Of a DNA stretch of 64,000 bases, positions 1-9,709 are shown piece by piece. Origin of the DNA: Hormiphora californensis (Eukaryota; Ctenophora; Tentaculata; Cydippida; Pleurobrachiidae). How positions within the stretch are numbered: the stretch's first letter is position 1; each line of letters starts with the position of its first letter. The stretch spans positions 1,661,966-1,725,965 of the forward strand of contig CM035351.1 in NCBI GenBank assembly GCA_020137815.1. Direction: 5' to 3'. Under the pieces are notes generated by a model. The model searched no databases and was not told the DNA's origin. It worked only from the letters and a program-made list of their open reading frames with translations. The position numbers and the translations under genes were made by a program.

Positions 1-3000
1 ACTGGAGATGTTGGGTATATTGATACTGAGGGGACACTGTTCATCACCGATCGACTAAAGGAGCTCATCAAGGTCAAGGGCTTCCAGGTAAATTACTATT
101 TGATAATCTCTTGGTAATGAAATTACCCCTCAACGCGTAATAGGAGTGACTTCGTAACCAAGTTGGTTACGAAGTCACCCCTATTATTGCATATAATCCG
201 TGAGCTAGCGCAGAGGGGGAATTTCATTACCAAGTAACCAAGATGGTCTCTAAGATTGCCTAGCTCGACCCTGTTTCACCGTGCCCCGGAGAGTTAGAAC
301 ATAACAACAATGTCGATCATTGTTAGTGTACTCTCTCACTGTTAGGTGGCACCCGCTGAGCTAGAGGGAGTTCTTGCATCACACCCTGCCATTGGAGATG
401 CCGCTGTTATCGGGATTCCCCATGAAAAGTTTGGAGAAGTGCCAAAAGCATTCATCACCCCGGCTCCTGGCGGTGAGTTATCTTTGTGTCATGTCAACAT
501 TTGAATATCTTTGTGTCTTGTCAACATTTGAATATCTTTGTGTCTTGTCAACATTTGAATATCTTTGTGTCTTGTCAACATTTGAATATCTTTGTGTTTT
601 GTCAACATTTGAATATCTGTAATATTGTTTGGAAGACTTTTCTACATGTGTGTCAGTGTACATTCCTAAAATAGCAAGAGAGAGGGTCTAAACAAGCCAA
701 CCTATTTTCAGTGACGATTACCGTTGAAGAAGTTAAAGAGATAATTTCCAGTCGACTGTCAGCAGAGAAAGCTCTGGGAGAGGTAAGAAACTTGTCATAA
801 CTGTAACATCTCGCTGCGAGAGTTACAGTGTTTCTGGGGGTTACAGTGTAACTCTCCTCACTCCAGGTCTTCGACCTGGTTTGGAGAGTTGGGGGAGAAT
901 TCATTCGTTTGTGAGACAATAGGAAACGTGATCTGAAGCTAAGCGGTACACCCCTTTAAACAAACAATGTTGGAAGTCCCCACGTAGCAGCTTTTAAACG
1001 TAGGGCGCCAAACCGCACGACCCATATTATGGGAGGGTGGCGCGGTGGGGACGCGCACTGGGACAACAACCGCCGCGCGTTCGAAATAATACTTCCGTTC
1101 CGGGCGTGAAACGGAAGTTACAGTATCGGGTATTGTAACTTCCGTTTCATGCCCCGAAATTAAGCGAATATACTTAAGTACGTATGGAGGGGGGGGGGGG
1201 GGCTGCGTGAATAAAATATCCATGTCCTAAATAAACACGTCCGACTTTAATGTCCCTGGGACATTAAAGGACATTAAAGGACATTAAAGGACATTAAAGG
1301 ACATTAAAGTGAGAGTGGACCTACACAGAATTGGACAATATTGTTGTAGGCAGTGGAGAATATTTCTCTCAGTTGGATTGACCTTTTCTGTGACTAGTGT
1401 TAAATCGTTGTTTTAAGGCTGAAGAGAGCGGTGTTGACCCCTATCCAACGCCTTTCTCTTTGCCACCAAGACTTACAATAGTTAAATATTTGTTAACTAA
1501 CCATTCAACGCCTTTCTTTAGCTGCTATGTCATCTTTGACTTTCGATGAAGCCCTTACACTCCGCCCAAAGCCCGAGAGGCCGACCAACAAGAGGAAGGA
1601 ACCCGAACTGGAACCCAAACAGACAAGAGATAGAGAAGAGGAAGGCACCCAAGAGGAACCTAAGATGAAGGCACCCAAGAGGAGGGAACTCACAAAAGCA
1701 CCTGTTCGGGGACGGCCAAGATGGTCTGCTGAAAGAAAGGCCAACTCCTTCGAAAATAAAAAAGAGATTGCCAATTTGTTCGTGGAAAAAGTAAAGGAAG
1801 AGAATCCAGGTTTAGCGATAAAAGGACCTGAAATCTACGCACTTTTGTTGGAAAATGGGTTAAGTGCTGCTGTTTCAAAGGAAAATGTCAGGAAAATGTT
1901 TTTTGATAACAAACGCTGCCCGACCAAAGCAATGTTTTTGGCAATGAACCACGCCCTGAAACGCTCCCTGGCAATCACCTCGACTCAAAAAGTAGCTCGT
2001 GTTGAGACAGTTGACGGTCCTACTGACTCAGTACCTGAAAATGAACCGCCCATTGTATTTGATCAGGAGGAGGATGAGGAAAAACCTACAGAGTCGGGTA
2101 TGCCGCGTACAGATACCAACCCTCTGATTGTTGTCGGAGGAATGAAGAGATTGTTGGGGAGTAAGAAGGCCCCGGCGAACACCCTCAGCCCCTCAGCCCT
2201 GGCGTACTTTACCACCAGAGCCAGGCTGGCCGGGGCCTTCTCACCGGAAGAGTTCATTTTCTGTGCTAAACAGGGCCTGAAGGAGGTGGCGGCAGACCCC
2301 ATGATCTCCAAGATTATGATGCAGAAAAAGGAGTTTCCTCTTCCTGAAATCGTGGCTTATCATGTTATGAGACACGCCAACGCTTTAGAGATCCCAGTGT
2401 CATCAAAACTAGTTAACTATAGTTGAGATAACTATAATGATGAATCTGGTGATGAATCTGCCCCAGTGACGCCAATCAAACCGGTGGAGCCAAGTGAAGA
2501 TATTGACGATAATCAGATTGAATATGTGCGGGGGCTGTGATAATATACCATAGTGATGAATGGAATAATTTCCCTTTAACTTTAGCACTTAACTCGAATT
2601 TATATTTTTGCTACAGCCCCTAAAAGTTGGAAAAAAGATGACCCTAAATTTTAATTTTAGGGCTAGAAGGATGCAATTTTGGGGATTTGTGGGGCCCTGA
2701 TTCTCCAATTTTTATCCCCCTCCATACGACTCCAGACGATTCTCAGAATCTGGGCAGTGAAGTTTAGTCTGAGGATTTAAAAAAACTAGTTCTGGGACTT
2801 CGTTCTGAACACCATCTTTCTTGTTGTTCTCGTATCTAAAACCAACTAATTTAGTTCATAATACTGCACTCTTTTGCATTCTATCTAAGGTATGATCCCC
2901 AAACTTGATTATTTATACCATATTCAATATTAAAGCGTTTCTAAGAATCTAGAATCCGTTGGAGCTGAGTTCTAGTAAATTGACTGAAAGATGCATTAGA

Positions 3001-5244
3001 CTATATTTACTAAGTATTTTAACCATACACAGAGACGGATTTATTAAAATCATTTATCTTGGTACACATGTCGCGTGAGTTTGAGTCCAATAGCAGGGTG
3101 GCAACTAGTGAAAAGAGGTTAAATTTTTAATTTCTTGCAGTTTGCAGTTAAACCATATGGGGGAGGCCGCTACTACTCCCTCTCTGCTCCCCACTGCTAA
3201 ATAATTCATATATAGCCTGATTGGTTCGCGTAGCCCCTTTAAGTTTAAGGAGCTGTCAGAGCCTGTGAGTTCGAGCAAGATCAAGAGCATTTTGAATCTC
3301 CCTAACATAGTGTACGAGATTATCAGAATATCTTGTTAGCTGTTTAAAGGTTGCCCATTAGTTTCTAGGGTTGCCCATTAGTTTCTAGTATACACATGAG
3401 GGGTGGGTAGCTGTACTACTGGGTACTACTCCGGGACAACAGCGTCACTGCAGCAAATGTCACTGTCAGATGTCGAACCGACAAACTACTTGAAGGAGTT
3501 TTTAACAACGAAAGTACCTAGTTAAGAAGTTTAGTCGGACCCCTTGCTAAAACTGACAGCTTCTACAATCTTAGCGTATCTTTCGTCCGTTCTCTAAACT
3601 TCATATCTCTATCAGACTCAGAGATAAGAAGTGGAGAGGTAGAGACTAGAGCTGTCCGAGCGTATCCATCCTCCTGTAGCTGTAGTAATACTTTCTTGTC
3701 AACACGCATGACGTGATAGCTAGTCTCAAAGACTTTAAACCCCCCCCCCCCATTATAGTTATGGCCGCCCTGTACGCGACACTTCATTCCCTTAATATCT
3801 TGCAGTATCATTATTTCTTTTCTGATATTGGTCAATATTATTGCTCAATCGTATATCTTATCTGTCCCTACTATAATACACCACTTTTCTCTCTCCCTCT
3901 CCTTCTAGTTATGCTCCTCCTCAAGCCCTTTTGGATCCACGGCTCAGTGGGTTTCTGGGCGGCGTGTGGGCGGCAGAGGATCACTCCGACCGGCTGGAAC
4001 CTGGGAACACCCCTCCACCTCCTTATCCTGCTGGCCATCTCTGGTGTGTTTATCCCGGTGGAGCTGTGGGTAATAACCCGGAACATGTCCTGGGAGACCA
4101 TGTTCTATCTGGAGGATATCCACCTCACCACCACGATATCCACCATTATCTCCATGTTCAGTCTGACGCATGTTGTGGTGGCGCTGGGCAGCTACCTATT
4201 CTCGGTGTACCTCTACCAGAAATATGGAGTCAAGGCAGTCATTCGATCCTCCTTCATCGGGATGTCCATCTTCTTTGGAGGAGTGTGTCTCTTTCACGAG
4301 ACCCTTCTTTACTCTGGAAGTAGAGAGGAATACTGGGCTGGAGTGCCCAAGTCCCTTTCTTCTTTCTTCTCCTGCCAGCGATTCATCGATGCCTATGGTA
4401 TCTTCTCCCTCTTCTTCGCTCCTGTATTCTTCACCCTGGCAATGGGTCTAAATTGGGGAGCCCCTGATAGTGGGAAGTTCACTACCGCCGTCTTCAGGGA
4501 GGCTGCTGGGCATGTTCTGGGGTTGTCTGCCCTTGGTCTTCTCACTGGAAACCTGGCCAAGTTGTCCCTGATGTTTTGTGCTGCCTCGATCAGTTACCTT
4601 CTGATTGTGAGCCCGCTACTGTTGTGTCCAAAGGGAGAGGGAATGAAGGGACAAGAGAAAGCAGAGTAAGGTTATTGTACTGAATAATAAATTAATCGGA
4701 CCGAACGGCGAACCGATATCTGCCCGAGTATGTGTGAGATTTCCCCACTCATCTATTGTACAGAGGGCGTGAGTGTGTATCAGCACCAGAAGGAGATATC
4801 AAAACTGCTTAAATGTTATTGTAGTCATATTAATTGCTGAAATTAGCTGAAAAACACTAATTGTTTAATTGCTATCCTGAATTGCACAATCTATTTTGAA
4901 TTTCAATTTCGCAAGGTTGAGAAATGTATTGTTTGGTTTGATGTATTAAAATGACCTTAGCAGCTTATACAATGTTTTATTTGTTTTTGTCTCTTGTTGG
5001 TACAAAACGGGAATAATCACTTATCACTAACTCTCAGCGGGGAGGGGAGGGGGGTATCTCACTGTGCGTCAGACTTGAATAATCCTATTGTTGTTGGAAC
5101 ACAATGAGTGACGCGGTTAATACTAAGAGATTGTAACAACCCCTCCTTTTCCAGGTCGAGTTTATGGATGTGATCCCCAAGCTGCCCTCTGGGAAAATCC
5201 TACGAAAAGATCTCCGAAAATTGGAGGAATCCCGCCGAAAATAA
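1..5244 (+). CDS. AMP-binding acyl-CoA / 4-coumarate-CoA-type ligase, 3' end (partial)
   Basis: This is the C-terminal part of an adenylate-forming enzyme that activates a carboxylic acid with ATP and joins it to CoA. Four exons fit in frame: 1-87, 346-472, 712-782 and 5155-5244 (TAA). The first encodes the hinge motif [18 protein letters not shown] followed by [10 protein letters not shown]. The second reads [20 protein letters not shown] and then [16 protein letters not shown]. The last gives [14 protein letters not shown], which contains the catalytic lysine of the family. All splice sites are GT/AG and the phases agree. The 5' two thirds lie outside the window. The first two introns are 258 and 239 bp, but the last is 4.37 kb and contains two other open frames on the same strand. 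Substrate cannot be told: luciferase-like, 4CL-like and medium-chain ligases share these motifs. No C-terminal SKL-type peroxisomal signal is present (ends SRRK). Confidence 0.88.
111..233. mobile_element. small MITE-like element in ligase intron
   Basis: The ends are inverted copies (TTGGTAATGAAATTACCCCTC at 111-131 without its last base fits within the right copy at 213-233). A second palindrome sits inside (about 137-185, arms around GTGACTTCGTAACCAA). The whole 123-bp unit could fold into a hairpin. It has no coding capacity. The family is not recognised. Confidence 0.6.
480..617. repeat. 27-bp tandem repeat, about 5 copies
   Basis: The unit TATCTTTGTGTCTTGTCAAC followed by ATTTGAA is repeated about five times directly after the splice donor at 473, inside the third visible intron of the ligase gene. 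The copies differ by one or two bases. Open frames here on both strands are repeat translations, not genes. Confidence 0.9.
1095..1160. repeat. palindrome (hairpin)
   Basis: The arms CGGGCGTGAAACGGAAGTTA and TAACTTCCGTTTCATGCCCC face each other across a short AT-containing loop. This is probably a relic of a small foldback element in the large ligase intron. Confidence 0.6.
1250..1310. repeat. 10-bp tandem repeat (ACATTAAAGG)x5
   Basis: Five exact head-to-tail copies of ACATTAAAGG (1261-1310, last base changed) are preceded by an inverted copy (CTTTAATGTCC). The array lies in the large ligase intron. Confidence 0.9.
1527..2426 (+). CDS. unrecognised 299-aa basic/charged protein, intronless, nested in ligase intron
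   Basis: I do not recognise the family. The ATG at 1527 begins [10 protein letters not shown]; a splice acceptor-like TTTAG ends at 1520, so a 5' exon is possible. Residues 15-75 are rich in Lys, Arg, Glu and Pro and include an AT-hook-like RGRPRW, suggesting a nuclear or DNA-binding protein. Residues about 75-150 look globular ([40 protein letters not shown]). An acidic linker follows (QEEDEEK), then a second helical region ([20 protein letters not shown]). The frame stops at TGA 2424-2426 but stays open for 37 further codons to a TGA at 2538-2540. That extension is acidic ([20 protein letters not shown]), so the stop may be a nonsense change, an error or a readthrough site. It could be transposon-derived or a retrogene. 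There is no signal peptide or membrane segment. Confidence 0.55.
   Translation: MSSLTFDEALTLRPKPERPTNKRKEPELEPKQTRDREEEGTQEEPKMKAPKRRELTKAPVRGRPRWSAERKANSFENKKEIANLFVEKVKEENPGLAIKGPEIYALLLENGLSAAVSKENVRKMFFDNKRCPTKAMFLAMNHALKRSLAITSTQKVARVETVDGPTDSVPENEPPIVFDQEEDEEKPTESGMPRTDTNPLIVVGGMKRLLGSKKAPANTLSPSALAYFTTRARLAGAFSPEEFIFCAKQGLKEVAADPMISKIMMQKKEFPLPEIVAYHVMRHANALEIPVSSKLVNYS
2541..3908. other. non-coding part of large ligase intron
   Basis: Mostly AT-rich sequence without a supported gene. A 20-bp unit (GGTTGCCCATTAGTTTCTAG) is present twice in tandem around 3349-3388. The pyrimidine tract and TCTAG ending at 3908 look like a splice acceptor for the membrane-protein exon that follows, so a 5' exon of that gene may hide here. 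Confidence 0.5.
3911..4669 (+). CDS. multipass membrane protein, family uncertain (weak TMEM45/DUF716 resemblance)
   Basis: A 252-residue open frame begins at ATG 3911 ([20 protein letters not shown]) just after an acceptor-like CTTCTAG. The same frame is open upstream to another ATG at 3754, giving about 304 residues, but that part is AT-rich and looks intronic. At least five hydrophobic stretches are visible: [72 protein letters not shown] and [15 protein letters not shown]. The spacing of HGS near the start, a mid-protein FxGGxxLFHE and the overall number of segments recall TMEM45 (DUF716) proteins, but the match is weak. The C-tail is short and basic/acidic ([12 protein letters not shown]). 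It is a gene nested in the same orientation inside the ligase intron, or else evidence that the ligase's last exon is misjoined. Start uncertain. Confidence 0.6.
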   Translation: MLLLKPFWIHGSVGFWAACGRQRITPTGWNLGTPLHLLILLAISGVFIPVELWVITRNMSWETMFYLEDIHLTTTISTIISMFSLTHVVVALGSYLFSVYLYQKYGVKAVIRSSFIGMSIFFGGVCLFHETLLYSGSREEYWAGVPKSLSSFFSCQRFIDAYGIFSLFFAPVFFTLAMGLNWGAPDSGKFTTAVFREAAGHVLGLSALGLLTGNLAKLSLMFCAASISYLLIVSPLLLCPKGEGMKGQEKAE

Positions 5245-6028
5245 ATCACGGAAGGAGATGATTTTACCACCCATGATGGGATTCATGGGTGTCATTGGAA
5301 TGTATATCGATTTGGGCCATAAAATCTGGACGCTTTATCCGGCGACGTAATCGCCTTTTTACTTTTTTCAGTACAGTTATGCAAGTGTGTGAATATGTTT
5401 AGCTAGTTTTATCGGGATCCTTTTTAAACCTCAAATTAAACACAAAGAGAGAGAAACACTAACAGAGAATGTATCGCATTTTACAACGATTTATGACGTG
5501 TGATTCTGTTTAATAGAGTGTTCATTAGTTGAATATTAGAAAATTTGCTGTTTCAATAGTTCAATATTGGGGGTTGGAACAATGGAACATGGTAGTTGGT
5601 AGGAAGGACGTGGCTGAATAAGAGTGGCATTGGTGTAGGTGTTGAGTAAGGGCCATGGCTCAACCCTCTCTCACCCCTTGCAAGGGGTGAGATTGGATCC
5701 ATTGCAACCTATTCTCGCTCCGTATGTGAGATCGATCTCGGTCGCTGCGCGATCTCACTCAGGTATCAATGTGACCAAGGGGTGAGAGAGGGTTGAGCGA
5801 ATAGCGCCACTAACGCAAACTCCCACTACAAGCGACCGGGTGACTTGTTGGTTTATCAGAAAAGTGGAATTTCAAGTTTTCTAGTGAAAATGAAATCAAG
5901 TTGGTAAATTCCATATCGATTAGATAACAAAGGCTGTTCCCTATTTGTCTCTCTGTTCACTGTTCAGAATTTGTAGGTTCAAACCAGCTGGTTAGGGTCT
6001 GCAGAATATTGAACCACTTGGTAACACT
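5245..6028. other. convergent intergenic region
   Basis: This lies between the ligase stop codon and the carotenoid oxygenase stop codon (tail-to-tail genes). It is AT-rich and contains one 141-bp foldback element (listed separately). No gene was seen. Confidence 0.7.
5658..5798. mobile_element. 141-bp MITE with perfect 23-bp terminal inverted repeats
   Basis: The left end starts GCTCAACCCTCTCTCACCCC (5658-5680) and its exact reverse complement ends the element at 5776-5798. The interior contains a second dyad around GAGATCGATCTC. It has no coding capacity and lies between two convergent genes. Confidence 0.75.
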
Positions 6029-7750
6029 TTACTGGTTAAACCACATTCCATGAATGTTGAATGGGACATGAGCACTACCAGAGTAGACTGTCTCCACCTT
6101 CAAAGTAGCTGCATTCCACACGTAGAACAGGGACTCTCCTGAAACAGATTGTAATTGTATTTGTAAAGATATTTTTGAAAATGAAAGGGCAAATTATAGA
6201 GGTTTTTGAGGTTCTTGGATTTAGTAAAAAATTCATTTTCATTGTGATAGAGAAAGATACTTCATGAAGTTCATTACCTTTGATTGAGTCGTATACAGGT
6301 GCCACAATGACCCCCTCATCCTCTTCCTGACCCCCAGGTCTAGGCACAAAAATGGGTTCACTGGCATGTTTCCCGGCCTCGCTCCACTGCACAACCTCCT
6401 CCCTACACACATCGTACTTTATCAAACCCATCATCATGGACCCCATGTGCCACCCCTGGAGGTAGCAGAAACAGTATGGCTTGCCCATGTAGTCGGGGTT
6501 GATGTAAGGGAACTCAACTAGCAGGTCCAGGGGCTCCCACAAACTGGGCATGTCCGTGACTGTAGCCACTCCCGTCTCAAGGTTCATTACAAACCGTCTC
6601 AGGGTTGTGTTCCACTGGAGCTCGTCATACGCTTGAGTTCCATTCCCTAGAATCCCCACACTCAGGACATCGAACATGCAGTGGGCCGAGATACTGGGAT
6701 CATGTGGATCAGCAGCGGTGGGAAAGTCCATAACGATCTCCAATTGGCCAGCCTCGTTAACCCTCTCAAATGAGTTCATGATATGGACCCCTTTCTGGGG
6801 ACTCAGTTCGTAGTGGGTCACGTGACCACTAGCTAGGGAGATGAGGTCGATATAGAGAGGTTTGTCAGGTCTAAACCTCGCCCCATTGCATAAGTGGTTC
6901 ATGTCTGTCATTGCGGTGGTAAAACTCCTGAACCCTATATCCACATTCCATCTGGGAACTACTATGAAGTTCTCGGTTACCCCAAAAGAGTGTAGTAGCC
7001 TCATATCAAAGAAATCCCCGTCCAGGTTTGCTAATGTGCTCCGTGACCACCTGACCCTGGGTGTCCGTGGTGTACTTGTAGAATTGGTATTGGGGTGGAT
7101 TCCACATGGCCGCACTCATTGTGAAAATGTAGTTGATACTGTAACCATGGGTCGGGTGCCGGGAAAAGTGAGCAGCACTGAACAGTACCTTTTCAAAGAA
7201 GCCCACATTCTTCAGTCCCTGGACTGGGAAACACACCATGGTATTGACCTGTCCTGGGGTCGACACTGTTCATCACGGGGGACTCAGTCGTCAGGGTTGC
7301 AGTACCTGTCCCCAGATCCCATACTGCTATGTTAGTGTTATCTGCATAGTCCTCACTCCTCATCATCAGCTTCATCAGTTCAAAGACCGTGAAATCAGGG
7401 TCCAGACTTCCAATCACGGGATAGGGAGCAAGTTGACCTTGTTCGTATGTCAGGTTTAAAAGGTTTGAAGGTAGCATGGAACTCCTGTAGACCACTGTTC
7501 CATCTTTAACATCCCAGGTGTGGACCTTGGTTAGGCCATCACACATGTTATCCACCTTCCTGCCCCCATACTCCATCATCCCAGGACCCACTCTCATCAG
7601 GGATCCAGACATCCAGGCAGGGAGGGAACCCTCCCTCAGAGTCAGGGTCTCAGCCTCTTCATCGGGGTGAAATGTTAACATGTCGGGAAGGTAGGACCAG
7701 CTGTCTGCTATCACAGCCGGTGAGAGGAGAAGGAGAGGGAGAAGAAGCAT
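6029..7750 (-). CDS. carotenoid cleavage oxygenase (BCO/RPE65 family), signal peptide, two frame breaks
   Basis: Members of this family use a non-haem Fe(II) held by four histidines to cleave or isomerise carotenoids. ATG is at 7748-7750. The protein starts MLLLPLLLLSPAVIADSW, a clear signal peptide, so it is probably secreted, unlike vertebrate cytosolic BCO1 or RPE65. There are two exons: 7750-6278 and 6138-6029 (TAA), with a 139-bp phase-1 intron. The iron-ligand regions are all present: SAAHFSRHPTHGYSINYIF, LLHSFGVTENFIVVP, KGVHIMNSFERVNEAG and PFNIHGMWF. The large exon needs two frame changes, near 7262 (a CCCC run) and near 7022 (AAACCTGG). Each behaves like one extra base; the rest of the protein is intact. 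Sequencing or assembly error is more likely than a decayed gene, though a young pseudogene is possible. The substrate is not predictable from sequence. Confidence 0.85.
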
Positions 7751-7954
7751 TCTAAAATAGTGGCAATATGAATATGATGTACAATTTAGTATTCACACAC
7801 ATGTCGACAAAGTTAATCAGTTTCCCTTTCGACCTCAGAGCACTAGCAGTAGCAGAGCTCAGTCGGCTGTGAGAAATGCCACACTGAACATAGACAACTG
7901 AATGAGCTGGACTCCAAGCCGTATTTGTATGAGATGCCCCACTTACACGGGGGA

Positions 7955-8190
7955 TTACGGGGGCTCGAATAGATCGCCCGTATAGATCGCCCGTACCAGT
8001 CCCCCGTACATTTGCTTTGCGCATTACGTTTCACCACACTTTCACCACAACAAAACACTCGCGCGTTACGCGCATGTGTTTTGTTGTGGTGAAAGTGTGG
8101 TGAAACGTAATGCGCAAAGCAAATGTACGGGGGACTGGTACGGGCGATCTATACGGGCGTCTCATCCGGGCCCCCGTAATCCGCTGCCTT
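7955..8190. mobile_element. large palindromic MITE-like element
   Basis: A near-perfect dyad is centred at about 8066. The arms contain GGGGGATTACGGGGGC, repeated GATCGCCCGTA, and TTTGCTTTGCGCATTACG before a TTGTTGTGGTGAAAGTG stem. A half-copy of the same terminal sequence (CGGGGGATTACGGGGGCTCG, with two GATCGCCCGTA units) recurs at 9204-9255. It lies upstream of the carotenoid oxygenase start. No coding capacity. Confidence 0.7.
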
Positions 8191-8450
8191 AGTAGCCCCC
8201 TGGCCATAAACGCGTACGGGGTATACGGGGTATGACGTTTATTCGTATTCGATTTTAGTTTCATTGAATTGAGTTTTGAATGGCCTGATCTGGAAAACTC
8301 AATTAACAAGTTCTAATATAACACAGATAAAATGTAGCTGTCCAGTGAACACGATGTTTGACAAGTCACGTTGAACAATGAGTTGGGCACGCCACGTGCA
8401 CGAGGGGTATAACTAGAAGGAACTGACACCGACACCAGAAGTTGATTCAA

Positions 8451-8799
8451 TTGTCGGGCCAAGTGTCGAACTTCCGAGAAGGTGACAATTTCATTATGAT
8501 GCGCTGTGTTATCATATGGTTATAAAAGACACCACACACGCCGTCTTGGAGACTGAAATGTCACCGTAAATATGACCGTCAGACCCTAAAGCGGCCTCAA
8601 TTCAAAACCAAAACAGGGTCACCGCCAGATAGTGTGTTTGAGACACGTCATATGTACATTTCCTGTATGGCGGCGCCATACCGGCCCCATCCATTTGACA
8701 GTGCGCTCAGATGGGGTCGGCGGCGCCAGACAGTATGATAACACAGCGTATCATAATGAAATTGTCACTTTCTCGGAAGGTCGACACTCAACAAAATGT
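8451..8799. mobile_element. MITE with about 55-bp imperfect terminal inverted repeats
   Basis: The left end reads GTGTCGAACTTCCGAGAAGG then TGACAATTTCATTATGATGC; the right end, around 8735-8797, is its inverted copy with a few mismatches. The interior carries the first of three copies of a short GC-rich hairpin unit (8666-8733). No coding capacity. Confidence 0.65.
8666..8733. repeat. GC-rich hairpin unit, copy 1
   Basis: This begins TATGGCGGCGCCATACC and ends GGTCGGCGGCGCCAGACAG, with AGTGCGCTCAGAT in the middle. Related copies are at 9337-9404 and 9569-9646. Confidence 0.75.
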
Positions 8800-9140
8800 T
8801 GACACCAAATCCACCACATTGACGTATTCTAGTCTCTAACACAAACCAATGGTCCACCATTACCAAATCAACAAAGTGTAAAACACAGTTTTTACATAAA
8901 AACGAATAAATTTATTTCGTACAATTCAAAATCTTAAAATTCTTGGTCCTGACTTCTGGCCCTAGTAAACAATCAACTAATAAAATGGGTGCCAACTGAT
9001 AATGTTACAACTCAGTTCAATTCAGAAAGATTCAGCAATTGCATGGTGCCTACAGTGTGTAGGGAATTGGACCGGTCAAGTACGATCTCCAAATGCAAAT
9101 CTCTCCGATTGTTGAATCATCTGAACCACACACACACATG

Positions 9141-9196
9141 TGGGGTGTGTGTCAGTGTGTTTGTGTGTACACACAAACACACTGACACACACCCCA
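9141..9196. repeat. perfect 56-bp palindrome
   Basis: TGGGGTGTGTGTCAGTGTGT reads into its own exact reverse complement, with the centre between 9168 and 9169 (GTGTGT/ACACAC). It has no loop and could form a cruciform. It abuts the partial CGGGGGATTACGG element at 9204-9255. Confidence 0.9.
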
Positions 9197-9203
9197 TACT
9201 TAC

Positions 9204-9255
9204 ACGGGGGATTACGGGGGCTCGTATAGATCGCCCGTATAGATCGCCCGTACCA
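9204..9255. mobile_element. solo end of the 7955-8190 palindromic element
   Basis: It shares ACACGGGGGATTACGGGGGC and two GATCGCCCGTA units with the left end of the larger palindrome near 7955, but here only one arm is present. It is a truncated or solo-end copy. Confidence 0.6.
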
Positions 9256-9336
9256 GCTTAACAACGTAACACATGGTGGTGCGCTCTAAAAACTACGGAT
9301 AAAAGCTAATAAACATTTTGAAATCTAGACTTTTTG

Positions 9337-9404
9337 TATGGCGTTGCCAGATCCCGTTTTGATTCGATACAGTGCGCTCAGATCGGGTCGGCGTTGCCAG
9401 ACAG
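9337..9404. repeat. GC-rich hairpin unit, copy 2
   Basis: It has the same plan as copy 1 with AGTGCGCTCAGAT in the middle, but the outer 9-mers are GGCGTTGCC at both ends instead of GGCGGCGCC. Confidence 0.75.
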
Positions 9405-9568
9405 TCTTGTTTAGACTCTCCCGGTCTAGTCAGTATAGAAACAAACTTCAACAGCCTAAACCTATATATTTGATATATTGTAACAAATCAAGCCAATAAC
9501 CAAACATCTCTGAAAATCATCTCTCACTATTATAACACAACAACACAGTTCAGACTTGTTGAGTCATT

Positions 9569-9646
9569 GTCTGGCGGCGCCATACCCCAATTTGATTCTC
9601 AAATCTGAGTGAGAGTGCGCTCAGATGGGGTTGGCGGCGCCCTGTC
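9569..9646. repeat. GC-rich hairpin unit, copy 3
   Basis: GGCGGCGCC lies at both ends with AGTGCGCTCAGATGGGGT between them, in a slightly longer unit. A direct repeat of GTCAGAGCATTGGCCTGAC follows at about 9643-9661 and 9691-9709. Confidence 0.7.
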
Positions 9647-9709
9647 AGAGCATTGGCCTGACCCTATTCTCGGAGCGCGCGAGAACTGTGGTCAGAGCAT
9701 TGGCCTGAC

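Noticed and set aside
3932-4450. Other-frame and minus-strand open frames of 75-130 codons
   Set aside because: Shadows of the membrane-protein coding frame 3911-4669.
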